From UBA11524 sp964383815 (GTDB lineage Bacteria > Bacillota > Clostridia > Christensenellales > Aristaeellaceae): a stretch of 64,000 nucleotides of DNA. The notes beneath the pieces were generated by a model. The model was not told the DNA's origin, searched no databases, and saw nothing but the letters and a program-made list of their open reading frames with translations. The stretch is taken from positions 16,102-80,101 of the forward strand of contig CAYLIC010000003.1 of NCBI GenBank assembly GCA_964383815.1. Reading direction: 5' to 3'. The position numbers and the translations under genes were made by a program. Shown here piece by piece: positions 25,285 through 33,602 of this stretch; positions within the stretch are counted from its first letter, which is position 1; each line of letters begins with the position of its first letter.

Positions 25285-25302
25285 CTGCAGGCGCAATGCC
25301 GG

Positions 25303-26499
25303 TTACTCGTTGGTATAGTTGTCGAAGTAGCCCTGGATGTACACAATGGGGGTGCCCTTGTCGCCAGAGCCGGAGGTCAGGTCGCACAGGGAGCCAATCA
25401 GGTCGGTCAGGCGGCGGGGTGTGGTGCCCTGGGCAGCCATTTTGCCCACCAGGCTGGAGCCGTCCTTCTTCTGGATGGCGCCCTTGATGGCGTCGCGCAG
25501 GGCCTCGCCGGACAGGCCGGCAAAGTCGTTATCCGCCAGGTACTTCAGCTTCAGCTCGTTGGGTGTGCCCTCCAGGCCGGGGGTGTAGGCGGGCGAAACC
25601 ACCGGGTCAGCCAGCTCCCAAATCTTGCCCACAGGATCCTTGAAGGCGCCATCGCCGTAGACCATCACCTCAATGTGCTTGCCGGTGGCCTTCAGCAGCC
25701 GATCCTGAATGTCCTCCACCAGGTCCTGGCACTCCCGGGGGAAGAGCTTCACGGTGTTCTCGGTGGCCTTGTTGGAGCCCAGCAGGCCATAGCGGGCGTT
25801 GTAGCCGCTGCCGTTCACCGGGGCGGTCATAATCTCGTCCAGGCCGAAAATCCGCTCGCCGCCGGCGTCCTTCAAAAGGCGCTTGGTGCGCTGGCGGGTG
25901 TGAATGTCGCAGTTGATAACGTTCTTGGTGTAGTTGAGGATGGTACGGCAGTCGTTGGCGAAGATGATTTCCACCTCCGCGCCACAGCTGCGAATCAGGT
26001 CGCCGTAGTATTCCACATAGTCAACGCCGGTGAAGGGATGCTTGATGGAGCCGAACATGGCGCGGTAGCGCTCCTCGGTCAGCACATCCTTATAGGGGTC
26101 AACGTTATGCTTGTCCATCAGATCCCAGTCGATGAGGTGATTGCCCACCTCGTCTGCCGGGTAGGACAGCATGAGCACCACCTTTTTGCAGCCCTTGGCG
26201 ATACCCCGCAGGCAGATGGCGAAACGGTTGCGGCTGAGAATGGGGAAGATGACGCCCACGGTTTCCCCGCCCAGCTTGGTGCGCACATCCTGTGCAATGT
26301 CCTCCACGGAGGCGTAATTGCCCTGGGAGCGGGCCACAATGGCCTCCGTCATGGCGACAACGTCCCTGTCCCTGGGGGTAATGCTGCCCTCGTCAATCGC
26401 GGCCTGAATGGAATCCACCACGATCTTAGCCAGGTCGTCGCCCTCACGGATGATGGGCGCGCGAACGCCCATGGATACAGTACCGATCATACGGCTCAT
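25303..26499 (-). CDS. Coenzyme F420-0:L-glutamate ligase-like protein (longer paralog)
   Basis: This 398-residue cytoplasmic protein begins MSRMIGTVSMGVRAPIIREG and continues with DRDVVAMTEAIVARSQGNY, matching the substrate/metal-binding start of CofE-type ligases. GVIFPILSRNRFAICLRG and HIEVMVYGDGAFKDPVGKIWELADP are further family-like segments. It is about 150 residues longer than archaeal CofE. ATG 26499 follows GAGGAG. It has a TTGCCA/TATAAT promoter and a terminator of its own. The neighbouring shorter paralog suggests the two act in one pathway or complex, but no substrate can be named. Confidence 0.7.
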   Translation of the reverse strand: MSRMIGTVSMGVRAPIIREGDDLAKIVVDSIQAAIDEGSITPRDRDVVAMTEAIVARSQGNYASVEDIAQDVRTKLGGETVGVIFPILSRNRFAICLRGIAKGCKKVVLMLSYPADEVGNHLIDWDLMDKHNVDPYKDVLTEERYRAMFGSIKHPFTGVDYVEYYGDLIRSCGAEVEIIFANDCRTILNYTKNVINCDIHTRQRTKRLLKDAGGERIFGLDEIMTAPVNGSGYNARYGLLGSNKATENTVKLFPRECQDLVEDIQDRLLKATGKHIEVMVYGDGAFKDPVGKIWELADPVVSPAYTPGLEGTPNELKLKYLADNDFAGLSGEALRDAIKGAIQKKDGSSLVGKMAAQGTTPRRLTDLIGSLCDLTSGSGDKGTPIVYIQGYFDNYTNE

Positions 26500-26560
26500 G
26501 AAAACACTCCTCATTTCTGTAAAAGGCGTAGCTGCAGCTGCAAGGTTCTTTTACTTCGAT

Positions 26561-26588
26561 ATTATACAGCATTTTTTCACTTTGGCAA
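26561..26588 (-). promoter_or_regulatory. Promoter of the longer F420-ligase-like gene
   Basis: TTGCCA (26583-26588) and TATAAT (26561-26566) are 16 bases apart on the minus strand. Confidence 0.75.
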
Positions 26589-26621
26589 TGAGAAAAATTG
26601 TGCTTTGCGTGATTTTTTTTG

Positions 26622-27317
26622 TTATCGGCTGTAGTGCCCGGTGAGCACCTCGTTGATATAGGCATCCCGGTGGGGGAGGTTGGGGTCGTTGAGGGCGATG
26701 GCGGCGGCGGCCTGGTTGTCATAGGGCAGGGCGATGATGCTGAAGGTCAGGGGAGAGGGCGATGAAGTTTTTTCACCCTCCACCATCAGGGCGTGGGCCC
26801 GGCTGACACCCATGCTGTTGCCAATGCTGCCGGTGTTGATGATGTAGCCATCGTGCAGGGAGCGGACAAAGGGCCGGTGGCTGTCGGCAAAAATCACGCC
26901 GCCAAAGGCCTCGCCGTCCCTGCGGAAGGCCTGGGACAGGAGCGCCTTGTCATCATTCACCTGCATCAGGGGCATAACGGGCCTGCCGTGGAACAGCCGG
27001 AAGCGCACGCCGCCCAGGGTCACCTCCGCCTCTCTGGGAAGGCCGTTCAGCCAGGCCATGCGCTCCGGGCCCAGCTGGCTCCAGAAATAGCCGTCGGCGG
27101 CGAATTGCCTGCCGCCAATGCCATAATCCCAGTTGCCGCCAAGGCACAGGGTGCAGTGCTGGCGCACCCAGTCGCAGGTTTCGGCATTGCTGGGGCCTTT
27201 GCCCACAGCATCCCCCAGAAACCAGATTTCATCCGGCGCCAGGCTTTTCAGGTGCTTGTCCATGGCCTGGGTGGCAGGCAGGTTGCCGTGCAGGTCTGCC
27301 AGCATAACGATTCTCAT
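26622..27317 (-). CDS. Metallophosphoesterase (calcineurin-like, YfcE/MJ0936-type)
   Basis: This 231-residue cytoplasmic protein has the metal-binding motifs of the calcineurin-like phosphoesterases: MLADLHGN at residues 5-12, FLGDAVGKGP, GGNWD in place of GNHD, FHG and ADSHRPF in place of GHTH, and NTGSIGNS. It likely hydrolyses a phosphodiester, but the substrate is unknown. ATG 27317 is used because AAAGGAG lies five bases upstream; a GTG two codons earlier is possible. It begins ten bases after luxS in a three-gene operon with MATE and luxS. Confidence 0.87.
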   Translation of the reverse strand: MRIVMLADLHGNLPATQAMDKHLKSLAPDEIWFLGDAVGKGPSNAETCDWVRQHCTLCLGGNWDYGIGGRQFAADGYFWSQLGPERMAWLNGLPREAEVTLGGVRFRLFHGRPVMPLMQVNDDKALLSQAFRRDGEAFGGVIFADSHRPFVRSLHDGYIINTGSIGNSMGVSRAHALMVEGEKTSSPSPLTFSIIALPYDNQAAAAIALNDPNLPHRDAYINEVLTGHYSR

Positions 27318-27327
27318 ACGCACTCCT

Positions 27328-27792
27328 TTACGCCGGATAAATCATGGTGTCCCCGGTGCAGTGGGCCAGCACCTGGCAGTAGGCTGCAGCCTCCGCCCTG
27401 GCGCCTGCCAGGTCGTGCTCCAGGTAATTGCCGCACTCAATCCTCTTCGCGCCGGGAATCTCGCCCTCAAACCGGGCGGCGAAGGCAAAGGCCTCCCGCA
27501 CCAGGGCAATGGCGGCCTCCCGGGTGATGCTGTCGCGCAGAATCAGGTAAAAGCCGGTGCGGCAGCCCATGGGGCCAAAGTACACCACCTGGTCGGACAG
27601 CTCGCCGGAGCGGACATAGGTGGCAACCAGGTGCTCCAGGGTGTGCATGGCAGGCTGAGCCAGGTAGTCCCCCTGGTTGGGGAACTTCAGCCGCAGGTCG
27701 TAGGTTACGTCCTCACCGTCGATGCGGGAGATGTACATACCGGGGGTCAGCAGGTCGTGATTGATGGTGAAGGAGGCAATCTTACGCAGCAT
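27328..27792 (-). CDS. luxS: S-ribosylhomocysteine lyase
   Basis: This 154-residue metalloenzyme cleaves S-ribosylhomocysteine to homocysteine and DPD, the precursor of AI-2, in the activated methyl cycle. The HTLEH metal motif follows AQPAM near residue 50, FGPMGCRTGFYL carries the catalytic Cys region, and IECGNYLEHDL carries the third metal ligand. ATG 27792 is placed five or so bases after AAAGGATGA, so its start lies inside the end of the MATE gene (11-base overlap), implying translational coupling. Length is typical. Confidence 0.96.
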   Translation of the reverse strand: MLRKIASFTINHDLLTPGMYISRIDGEDVTYDLRLKFPNQGDYLAQPAMHTLEHLVATYVRSGELSDQVVYFGPMGCRTGFYLILRDSITREAAIALVREAFAFAARFEGEIPGAKRIECGNYLEHDLAGARAEAAAYCQVLAHCTGDTMIYPA

Positions 27793-29164
27793 GAGCTTCA
27801 TCCTTTCTGTTTGGGCAGCCCAGGCGATTGGCCAGGCGCTTGCTGACGAGGAGGTAGCAGGGCAGCAGGAACAGGTCGGCGGCAAACCAGGCGGCGGGGT
27901 TTGCCAGGCAGGCGCCGCTGAAGCCTATGACGGGCACCAGCAGAACAGCCACGGCGGAGCGGGCAATCATCTCTGCCACGCCTGCCAGCATGGCGGCCCG
28001 GGTGAACCCCATGCCCTGGATGGAAAAGCGCAGCAGGTTGACCATCAGCAGCAGGAAATACATGGAGGTGTTGATGGTGATGAACCGGTGGGCCAGGGAG
28101 ATAACCTGGGTTTCCTCCGGGCTGACGAAAAGGCCGATCAGCGCCGGGCCGAAGCGCCACGCCACAAGGAACACCACCACGGAGTACACGCCGCCCACAA
28201 GGATTGCGCCCTTCAGGCCCTGGTGGATGCGGTGCACCTTGCGGGCGCCCACGTTTTGCCCGGCGAAGGTTGCCATGGCTGATGCCAGCGCCTCGAACAC
28301 GCAGGCAAACAGGTTGCCCAGCTTGCCACAGGCGGCAACCGCCGCCACGGCAATGGTGCCCAGGCCGTTGATCGCCGTTTGGATAATCACGGAGCCAATG
28401 GCGGTGATGGAGTACTGCAGGCCCATGGGAATGCCCATGCCCACCAGCTGCCGGCACATTTCCGGGCGGAAGCGCCGGTCGTCCCGGGAGAGCTGCAGGA
28501 TGGGGAAGCGCTTCACCATCACCAGCAGGCAGCCCAGGCCGGAAAGCAGCTGGCTGATCACCGTGGCAATGGCGGCGCCTGCCACGCCCATGTGCCCGTA
28601 CAGGATGAACACCACATCCAGCACAATGTTCACCAGGGCCGCCATGGCGATGAAGTACACGGGGGTCTTGCTATCGCCCAGGGAGCGGAGAATGCTGCTG
28701 CACAAGTTGTACAGAACGGTGACGGGAATCGCCAGGAAAATGGGCTGGATGTAGGCGGTAGCATCGGCGATGATGTCCTCCGGGGTGTTCAGCAGGCGGA
28801 GCATCCACGGGCACAACAGCCCGGTGACCACGGCCAGCACCACGCTGAGCACCGCGCTGACGTATGCGGCGTTTGCCACAAAGCGGCGCAGCTCGGTTTC
28901 ATCCTGGGAGCCGAAGGCCTGGGCGATGGGAATGGCAAAGCCGGAGCATATGCCTATGCAGAACCCCAGAATGAGGAAGTTGATCGCGCCGGTGGAGCCG
29001 ACAGCCGCCAGCGCATTGGCGCCGAGAAAGCGGCCCACAATGGCGGTATCCACAAAATTGTACAGCTGTTGAAACAGAAAGCCAAACAGCAGCGGAACGG
29101 TGAAGCCCAGCACCAGCCGGATGGGCGAGCCCTGGGTGAGATCCTTCACATTAGAACGAGGCAT
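27782..29164 (-). CDS. MATE family efflux transporter
   Basis: This 460-residue protein has about twelve membrane helices in two similar halves. PLLFGFLFQQLYNFVDTAIVGRFLG at the start and AVGSTGAINFLI are typical of MATE (DinF/NorM-like) Na+ or H+ antiporters, and GMGIPMGLQYSITAIG repeats the pattern in the second half. The substrate cannot be predicted. ATG 29164 is used with a distant AAAGGA site. It is the first gene of a MATE-luxS-phosphoesterase operon. It has no periplasmic or regulatory partner. Confidence 0.9.
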   Translation of the reverse strand: MPRSNVKDLTQGSPIRLVLGFTVPLLFGFLFQQLYNFVDTAIVGRFLGANALAAVGSTGAINFLILGFCIGICSGFAIPIAQAFGSQDETELRRFVANAAYVSAVLSVVLAVVTGLLCPWMLRLLNTPEDIIADATAYIQPIFLAIPVTVLYNLCSSILRSLGDSKTPVYFIAMAALVNIVLDVVFILYGHMGVAGAAIATVISQLLSGLGCLLVMVKRFPILQLSRDDRRFRPEMCRQLVGMGIPMGLQYSITAIGSVIIQTAINGLGTIAVAAVAACGKLGNLFACVFEALASAMATFAGQNVGARKVHRIHQGLKGAILVGGVYSVVVFLVAWRFGPALIGLFVSPEETQVISLAHRFITINTSMYFLLLMVNLLRFSIQGMGFTRAAMLAGVAEMIARSAVAVLLVPVIGFSGACLANPAAWFAADLFLLPCYLLVSKRLANRLGCPNRKDEAHAA

Positions 29165-29205
29165 ACGGTGTTTTATCCTTTCGCAGCAAAAGTTTCTTCG
29201 TTCCC

Positions 29206-29234
29206 TGTATAGCACAGTTCAGGCCGTTTGGCAA
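29206..29234 (-). promoter_or_regulatory. Promoter of the MATE-luxS operon
   Basis: On the minus strand TTGCCA (29229-29234) and an extended TGCTATACA with -10 at 29206-29211 are 17 bases apart. Confidence 0.75.
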
Positions 29235-29278
29235 GCGGTCAGATTTGGGCAAAAAGCGTGGAAAATGCACAGGTTGCG

Positions 29279-30745
29279 CTAGGCCAGGGGCAGCTCGAAC
29301 CAGAAGGTGGAGCCTTCACCCTCCCGGCTGGTGACACCATAGGGTGCATGGTGCTGCTCCAGAATCCCCTGGACGATGGAAAGCCCCAGTCCACTGCCGA
29401 TGATGGCCCGCCTGTGGGTGTCGTGGGTGCGGTAGTACCGGTGCCAGATCAGGGGCAGCTCCTCCTGGGGGATGCCCTTGCCCGTGTCGCGGATGCTGAT
29501 GCGCACACGGCCTGCCACCCGCTGCTGGGTGACAAACACCTGCTTGCTTTCGCCGGTGTAGGTCAGCGCATTGCCAATCAGGTTGTATGCCACCTGACCA
29601 ATGCGCCCTTCATCGGCAGAAACGGTGAAGTGCTCCTCCGGTGCAAAGGTTACCTGGTAACCATCGGATGCCACCAGCTTGCCAATGCGCTGGATGATGC
29701 TCTCCAGTGCGGCTGTCAGGTCGAAGGTGGCGATGGTCATGGGCAGGGAGCCGGCCTGGAGCCGGGAGAAATCCAGCACCTCGCCCACCAGGGAGGACAG
29801 GCGGGCGGTTTCGTCAATGATGATCTGCATATTCTCCGGGGTGTTCTCCCCGGGCAGGTCCCGCATGACCTCCGCATAGCCGCCAATCATGGTCAGGGGC
29901 GTGCGGAGATCGTGGCTGATGTTGGCAATCAGCTCATGCTGCAGGCGCTCCACCTGGCTCAGCTCCTCCGCGGCCCGGGCCAGGGTGGTGTTCAGCTCCG
30001 CCATTTCCCGGTAGTTTCCGCCGTGCCTGGGCGGTGCGTATTCGCCGTGGGCCAGCGCCTTGGCGGCCTGGTTGGTTTCAATAATGGGGCGGGACACGTT
30101 GCGTGAAATCAGCGCCGCCAGGCCCAGGGCGCCCAGCAGCACCACCACAGTAATCAGCATCAGCTGGGAGCGCAGGGTGGTAACGGTGGCATCCAGCGGG
30201 GTAATGATGGTGTTCAGCAGCAGGTAGCCGGTGCCGCCCTGGGGCAGGGTGATGCGCCGGGTGTACAAAAGGCTCTGCTGGGGGGTCTCCTGCATGGGCG
30301 GCACCATGCCAACAAAGCGCCGTGCGTTGTAGGCATCGTTGCGGTACAGCTGCACAATAAACTGCTCCAGCAGGGCGGAGCCATCCTCCGGCGCCCGCTC
30401 GCACCACCAGCTCAGGTCGCGGATGTCCATCCGGTGGATAAGGCAAAACTGGGTGTCCTCGCTGGAGAGCACCGGGCGATACTTGCCATCCAGCACCAGG
30501 ATGCACACATCGTTTTGCTTGGCAAGCTGGTCGGCAAGCACCTTCACTTCACTATTGTCCAGGTTGTCCAGCACGGCGCTGGCGGCGGCGGAAACCTGGT
30601 TTGTCTTGTAATAACGGTAGAAATCGTCCAACCAGACGATTTGGAAGAGCCACATGGTGCCAATCACAAACGCAACAAAGAGCACCAGATAGAGCATGAT
30701 GCGGCTTCTGATGCCCACTTTGCTGCCGGATTCATTCTTTCTCAA
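29279..30745 (-). CDS. Sensor histidine kinase
   Basis: This 488-residue kinase has two membrane helices (about 15-38 and 194-214) flanking an extracellular sensor of about 155 residues. A HAMP-like linker follows, then the HisKA site ISHDLRTPLTMIGGY with phospho-acceptor His278, and the HATPase domain with NLIGNALTYTG (N box), DTGKGIP and GSGLGLSIV (G boxes). The start is uncertain: a TTG at 30745 overlapping the response regulator by 14 bases is the longest choice; an in-frame ATG at 30697 has no good site. It pairs with the adjacent OmpR-type regulator. The stimulus is unknown; the co-transcribed PDZ protein hints at envelope sensing. Confidence 0.92.
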   Translation of the reverse strand: MRKNESGSKVGIRSRIMLYLVLFVAFVIGTMWLFQIVWLDDFYRYYKTNQVSAAASAVLDNLDNSEVKVLADQLAKQNDVCILVLDGKYRPVLSSEDTQFCLIHRMDIRDLSWWCERAPEDGSALLEQFIVQLYRNDAYNARRFVGMVPPMQETPQQSLLYTRRITLPQGGTGYLLLNTIITPLDATVTTLRSQLMLITVVVLLGALGLAALISRNVSRPIIETNQAAKALAHGEYAPPRHGGNYREMAELNTTLARAAEELSQVERLQHELIANISHDLRTPLTMIGGYAEVMRDLPGENTPENMQIIIDETARLSSLVGEVLDFSRLQAGSLPMTIATFDLTAALESIIQRIGKLVASDGYQVTFAPEEHFTVSADEGRIGQVAYNLIGNALTYTGESKQVFVTQQRVAGRVRISIRDTGKGIPQEELPLIWHRYYRTHDTHRRAIIGSGLGLSIVQGILEQHHAPYGVTSREGEGSTFWFELPLA

Positions 30746-31400
30746 AGCGGTATCCCACTCCTCTGAGGGTGGTAATCAGCCCGGCGCTGTCGCCCAGCTG
30801 GCGGCGCAGGAGCTTGATGTGGGTGTCCAGAGTGCGGTCGTCACCGAAGAAGTCGTAGCCCCAGACCTTGCTGATCAGCGTTTCCCTGGTTAGGGCAATG
30901 CCCCGGTTGCGGACCATGAAGAAGAGCAGGTCGTACTCCTTGGGGCTCAGGTCCAGGGGCTGTCCCTTCAGGGTGACCCGGCGGGCGGTGAAGTCCACCG
31001 CCAAATCGCCCAGGATAACGGTGTCGCTTTCCGGGGCGGCGGCGCCGCAGCGCTTGAGGATGGCGCCCACGCGCATCATCAGCTCCTTGGGGGAAAAGGG
31101 CTTGACCACATAGTCGTCAATGCCCAGCTCGAAGCCGTGAATCCTGTCGTATTCCTCACCCCGGGCGGAGAGCATCAGCATGGGCACCTGGCTGGTCTTG
31201 CGTATCTCCCTGCAGGCGGAAAAGCCGTCCAGCTCCGGCATCATAATGTCCATGATAACCAGGTCGTACGGCTGGCGGCGGCACAGATCCACGGCCTCCA
31301 TGCCATTGGTGGCTTCCTCCACCTCATAGCCTTCAAACACCGCGTATTTGCGTATCAGCCCGCGAATCTTCTGCTCATCGTCCACAATCAGCAGTTTCAT
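30732..31400 (-). CDS. OmpR/PhoB-family response regulator
   Basis: This 222-residue regulator has a receiver domain (about 1-115) with acidic pocket VDDE, phospho-acceptor Asp51 in LVIMDIMMPELDG, and the Lys of DDYVVKPFSPKEL. The C-terminal winged-helix DNA-binding domain ends LDTHIKLLRRQLGDSAGLI. Its stop overlaps the kinase start. It follows the PDZ gene by 54 bases and is probably cotranscribed with it. Target promoters cannot be predicted. Confidence 0.95.
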   Translation of the reverse strand: MKLLIVDDEQKIRGLIRKYAVFEGYEVEEATNGMEAVDLCRRQPYDLVIMDIMMPELDGFSACREIRKTSQVPMLMLSARGEEYDRIHGFELGIDDYVVKPFSPKELMMRVGAILKRCGAAAPESDTVILGDLAVDFTARRVTLKGQPLDLSPKEYDLLFFMVRNRGIALTRETLISKVWGYDFFGDDRTLDTHIKLLRRQLGDSAGLITTLRGVGYRFEKE

Positions 31401-31454
31401 AGCATCACCTCAAAAGAGAGTATATCACATCTGGCAGCATTTGCCCAGGGAAAA

Positions 31455-31808
31455 TCAATGCAGGCGCAGCTGCAGGGTTGCTGTTTCCTCCTCGCTCCGG
31501 CGAACCTCCAGGCACATCTGCCTTTGGGCCTTGGCAAGCAGCGCCTCCAGCTGGAGGATGTCCGCCACACGGGTTCCATCGGCCCGGAGCAGCACATCCC
31601 CCGGGCGGATACCTGCCCGGTCTGCCGGGCTGCTGTCCTGTACAGCCAGCACGGAAATGCCCTCCTCGCCGTCCAGCAGCATCAGCCCGAGGGCAGCCAT
31701 GCGGGTGGCGCTTTCCGCAGGCTCTGGGGCAAAAGGATGATGGCAGAGGATAGCGCCGCCAGCCAGCAGGCAAAGGGCCAGCAGAAGAACAATCAGCCTG
31801 CGTTGCAT
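31455..31808 (-). CDS. Small membrane-anchored PDZ-domain protein
   Basis: This 117-residue protein has an N-terminal anchor or signal (RRLIVLLLALCLLAGGAIL), a short linker and a single PDZ-like domain: GISVLAVQDSSPADRAGIRPGDVLLRADG, followed by a VADILQLEALLAKA helix. No protease domain is attached. An AAAAAGGAGGGAG site precedes ATG 31808. Located just ahead of a two-component system, it could bind C-terminal peptides of misfolded envelope proteins and modulate the kinase or an unlinked protease. That is inference. Confidence 0.8.
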   Translation of the reverse strand: MQRRLIVLLLALCLLAGGAILCHHPFAPEPAESATRMAALGLMLLDGEEGISVLAVQDSSPADRAGIRPGDVLLRADGTRVADILQLEALLAKAQRQMCLEVRRSEEETATLQLRLH

Positions 31809-31869
31809 GGGTGCTCCCTCCTTTTTCCGCTATCCTAACCGCCAATGGTGACGGGTGTATGAACCTGGC

Positions 31870-31898
31870 TTGAATGGAAAATGAAATCGTGCTATACT
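31870..31898 (+). promoter_or_regulatory. Promoter of the TraX-like gene
   Basis: TTGAAT (31870-31875) and TATACT (31893-31898) are 17 bases apart in the divergent space opposite the PDZ gene. Confidence 0.78.
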
Positions 31899-31928
31899 GG
31901 GCCATATCCTGCCGAAGGAGGGGTGATG

Positions 31929-32663
31929 ATGGCAAAGCGTGACAGGCTGGCGGGCAACACGGCAACCGGCTGGCTGAAGCTGATTGCCCTGGTGTTCATG
32001 TTCTGCGACCACGCGGGGAAGATGCTCCTGCCCGGCGTGCCGGAGATGCGCGTGCTGGGGCGCGTGGCCTTTCCGCTGTATTGCTGGTGCATGGTGGTGG
32101 GCTTCCACTACACACGCAGCGTGCCCAGGTATATCCTGCGGGTGCTGGCGGTGGGAATCATCTCCCAGCCGCTGTACAAGCTGGCCCTGAACCACACCTG
32201 GAAGGAACCGAACATTTTCCTCACCCTGGCGCTGGCCCTGTGCGCCCTGTGGGGCATGCGGGAGAGGAAGCTCCTCAGCCACATCTGGGCACCGGCGCTG
32301 GCCCTGATGGCCGCTGTGCTGCTGAACTGCGACTATGGCTGGAAAGGTGTGCTGCTGGTGCTGCTGCTGTATGGCGCACGGCACAGCCGGAGCACCCTGG
32401 CGGCGGTGATGGTGGCCTTCTGCCTGTACTGGGGCACTGGCTCCGGCCTGGTGACGGATTTCTTCGGTATCCCGCTGAACGTGGTGCCTGCACCCTTCAG
32501 CCAGCTGACATCGCCCTTTTTGCGCACGCAGGCCATGGCGATTCTCGCCTTGCCGCTGATGCTGTGCACCTTCCCCAGGGATGTGAAGCTGCCGGCCTGG
32601 GTCAGCTATGGGATTTATCCGGCGCACCTGGTGCTGCTGTACGCCCTGGAGCAGTTTTTTTGA
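31929..32663 (+). CDS. TraX family membrane protein
   Basis: This 244-residue protein has about eight membrane helices. GWLKLIALVFMFCDHAGKML near the start and RVLGRVAFPLYCWCMVVGFHYT match TraX-type proteins, named after an F-pilin N-acetylation factor but widespread in Firmicutes outside conjugation systems. No transfer genes are nearby, so it is probably an acyltransferase-like membrane protein of unknown substrate. The start at 31929 has seven bases between GGAGG and ATG; 31926 is the alternative. It is monocistronic. Confidence 0.85.
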   Translation: MAKRDRLAGNTATGWLKLIALVFMFCDHAGKMLLPGVPEMRVLGRVAFPLYCWCMVVGFHYTRSVPRYILRVLAVGIISQPLYKLALNHTWKEPNIFLTLALALCALWGMRERKLLSHIWAPALALMAAVLLNCDYGWKGVLLVLLLYGARHSRSTLAAVMVAFCLYWGTGSGLVTDFFGIPLNVVPAPFSQLTSPFLRTQAMAILALPLMLCTFPRDVKLPAWVSYGIYPAHLVLLYALEQFF

Positions 32664-32692
32664 GCGCCTGCGGTTTTTTGGCTGTATTTTTG

Positions 32693-32721
32693 TTGTCCGC
32701 CGGGTCAAAATGAACTATAAT
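32693..32721 (+). promoter_or_regulatory. Promoter of dapF-dapL-cysK
   Basis: TTGTCC (32693-32698) and TATAAT (32716-32721) are 17 bases apart, 31 bases before the dapF start. Confidence 0.8.
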
Positions 32722-32752
32722 GTAGAATCATCACGGAGCAAGGAGCGGGAGT

Positions 32753-33589
32753 ATGCGCTTTACGAAGATGCAGGGCATCGGCAACGATTACATTTATGTT
32801 AACTGTTTTGAGGAAACCGTCCGGGATCCGGGGGCACTGGCTGTGCGCATGAGCAGGCCGCATTTCGGCGTGGGCAGCGATGGTCTTGTGCTGATTGAGC
32901 CCAGCGATGTGGCGGATTTCGGCATGCGAATCTTCAACAGCGATGGCAGCGAAAGCGAAATGTGCGGCAATGCCATCCGCTGCATTGGCAAATATGTGTA
33001 CGAGCGGGGACTGACCGACAAGACGGAAATCAGCGTGATGACCGGCGCCGGGCTGAAGCTGCTTGCCCTCCACGCCCGCGGCGGCAAGGTGCACGCCGTG
33101 CGGGTGGACATGGGCACGCCGGAGCTGAACCCGCGCCTGGTGCCTGTGGACTTGCCCGGGGAAATCATCCTGGGCCACCGGCTGGAGGTGGGCGGCATGG
33201 TGTACCCCATCCACTGCGTGTCCATGGGCAATCCCCATTGCGTGATTTTTGTCAGCGACCCGGACGATGTGGATTTGCAGAGCGTTGGCCCCATGATTGA
33301 GAACCACCGGGTTTTCCCCAACAGGACGAATGTGGAGTTTGTGTCCATCAAGGACAGGCATCACCTGCGCATGCGGGTGTGGGAGCGGGGCGCAGGCGAA
33401 ACCATGGCCTGCGGCACCGGCTCCTGTGCGGCGCTGGTGGCCTCGGTGCTGACGGGCAAATGCGACCGCAGCGCGGAGATTAGGCTCAACGGCGGCGTGC
33501 TGCAGATCGACTGGTCTGCCGCGGACAACCATGTGTACATGGAAGGCCCGGCGGAGTTTGTATTCGATGGCCTGTGGCCCGACGAGTAA
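32753..33589 (+). CDS. dapF: Diaminopimelate epimerase
   Basis: This 278-residue PLP-independent enzyme converts LL- to meso-diaminopimelate for peptidoglycan and lysine. The two catalytic Cys are in SEMCGNAIRC (around residue 73) and ETMACGTGSCAALV (around residue 223). The KMQGIGNDYIYVN start and VSMGNPHCV are typical. It is the first gene of an operon with dapL (13 bases downstream) and cysK. Length is normal. Confidence 0.96.
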   Translation: MRFTKMQGIGNDYIYVNCFEETVRDPGALAVRMSRPHFGVGSDGLVLIEPSDVADFGMRIFNSDGSESEMCGNAIRCIGKYVYERGLTDKTEISVMTGAGLKLLALHARGGKVHAVRVDMGTPELNPRLVPVDLPGEIILGHRLEVGGMVYPIHCVSMGNPHCVIFVSDPDDVDLQSVGPMIENHRVFPNRTNVEFVSIKDRHHLRMRVWERGAGETMACGTGSCAALVASVLTGKCDRSAEIRLNGGVLQIDWSAADNHVYMEGPAEFVFDGLWPDE

Positions 33590-33602
33590 GGAGGAAAAAG
33601 CT

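Noticed and set aside
31929..32663. Conjugative element suggested by the TraX-like protein.
   Set aside because: No relaxase, mating-pair or integrase genes are nearby, and TraX homologues are common in Firmicutes chromosomes.
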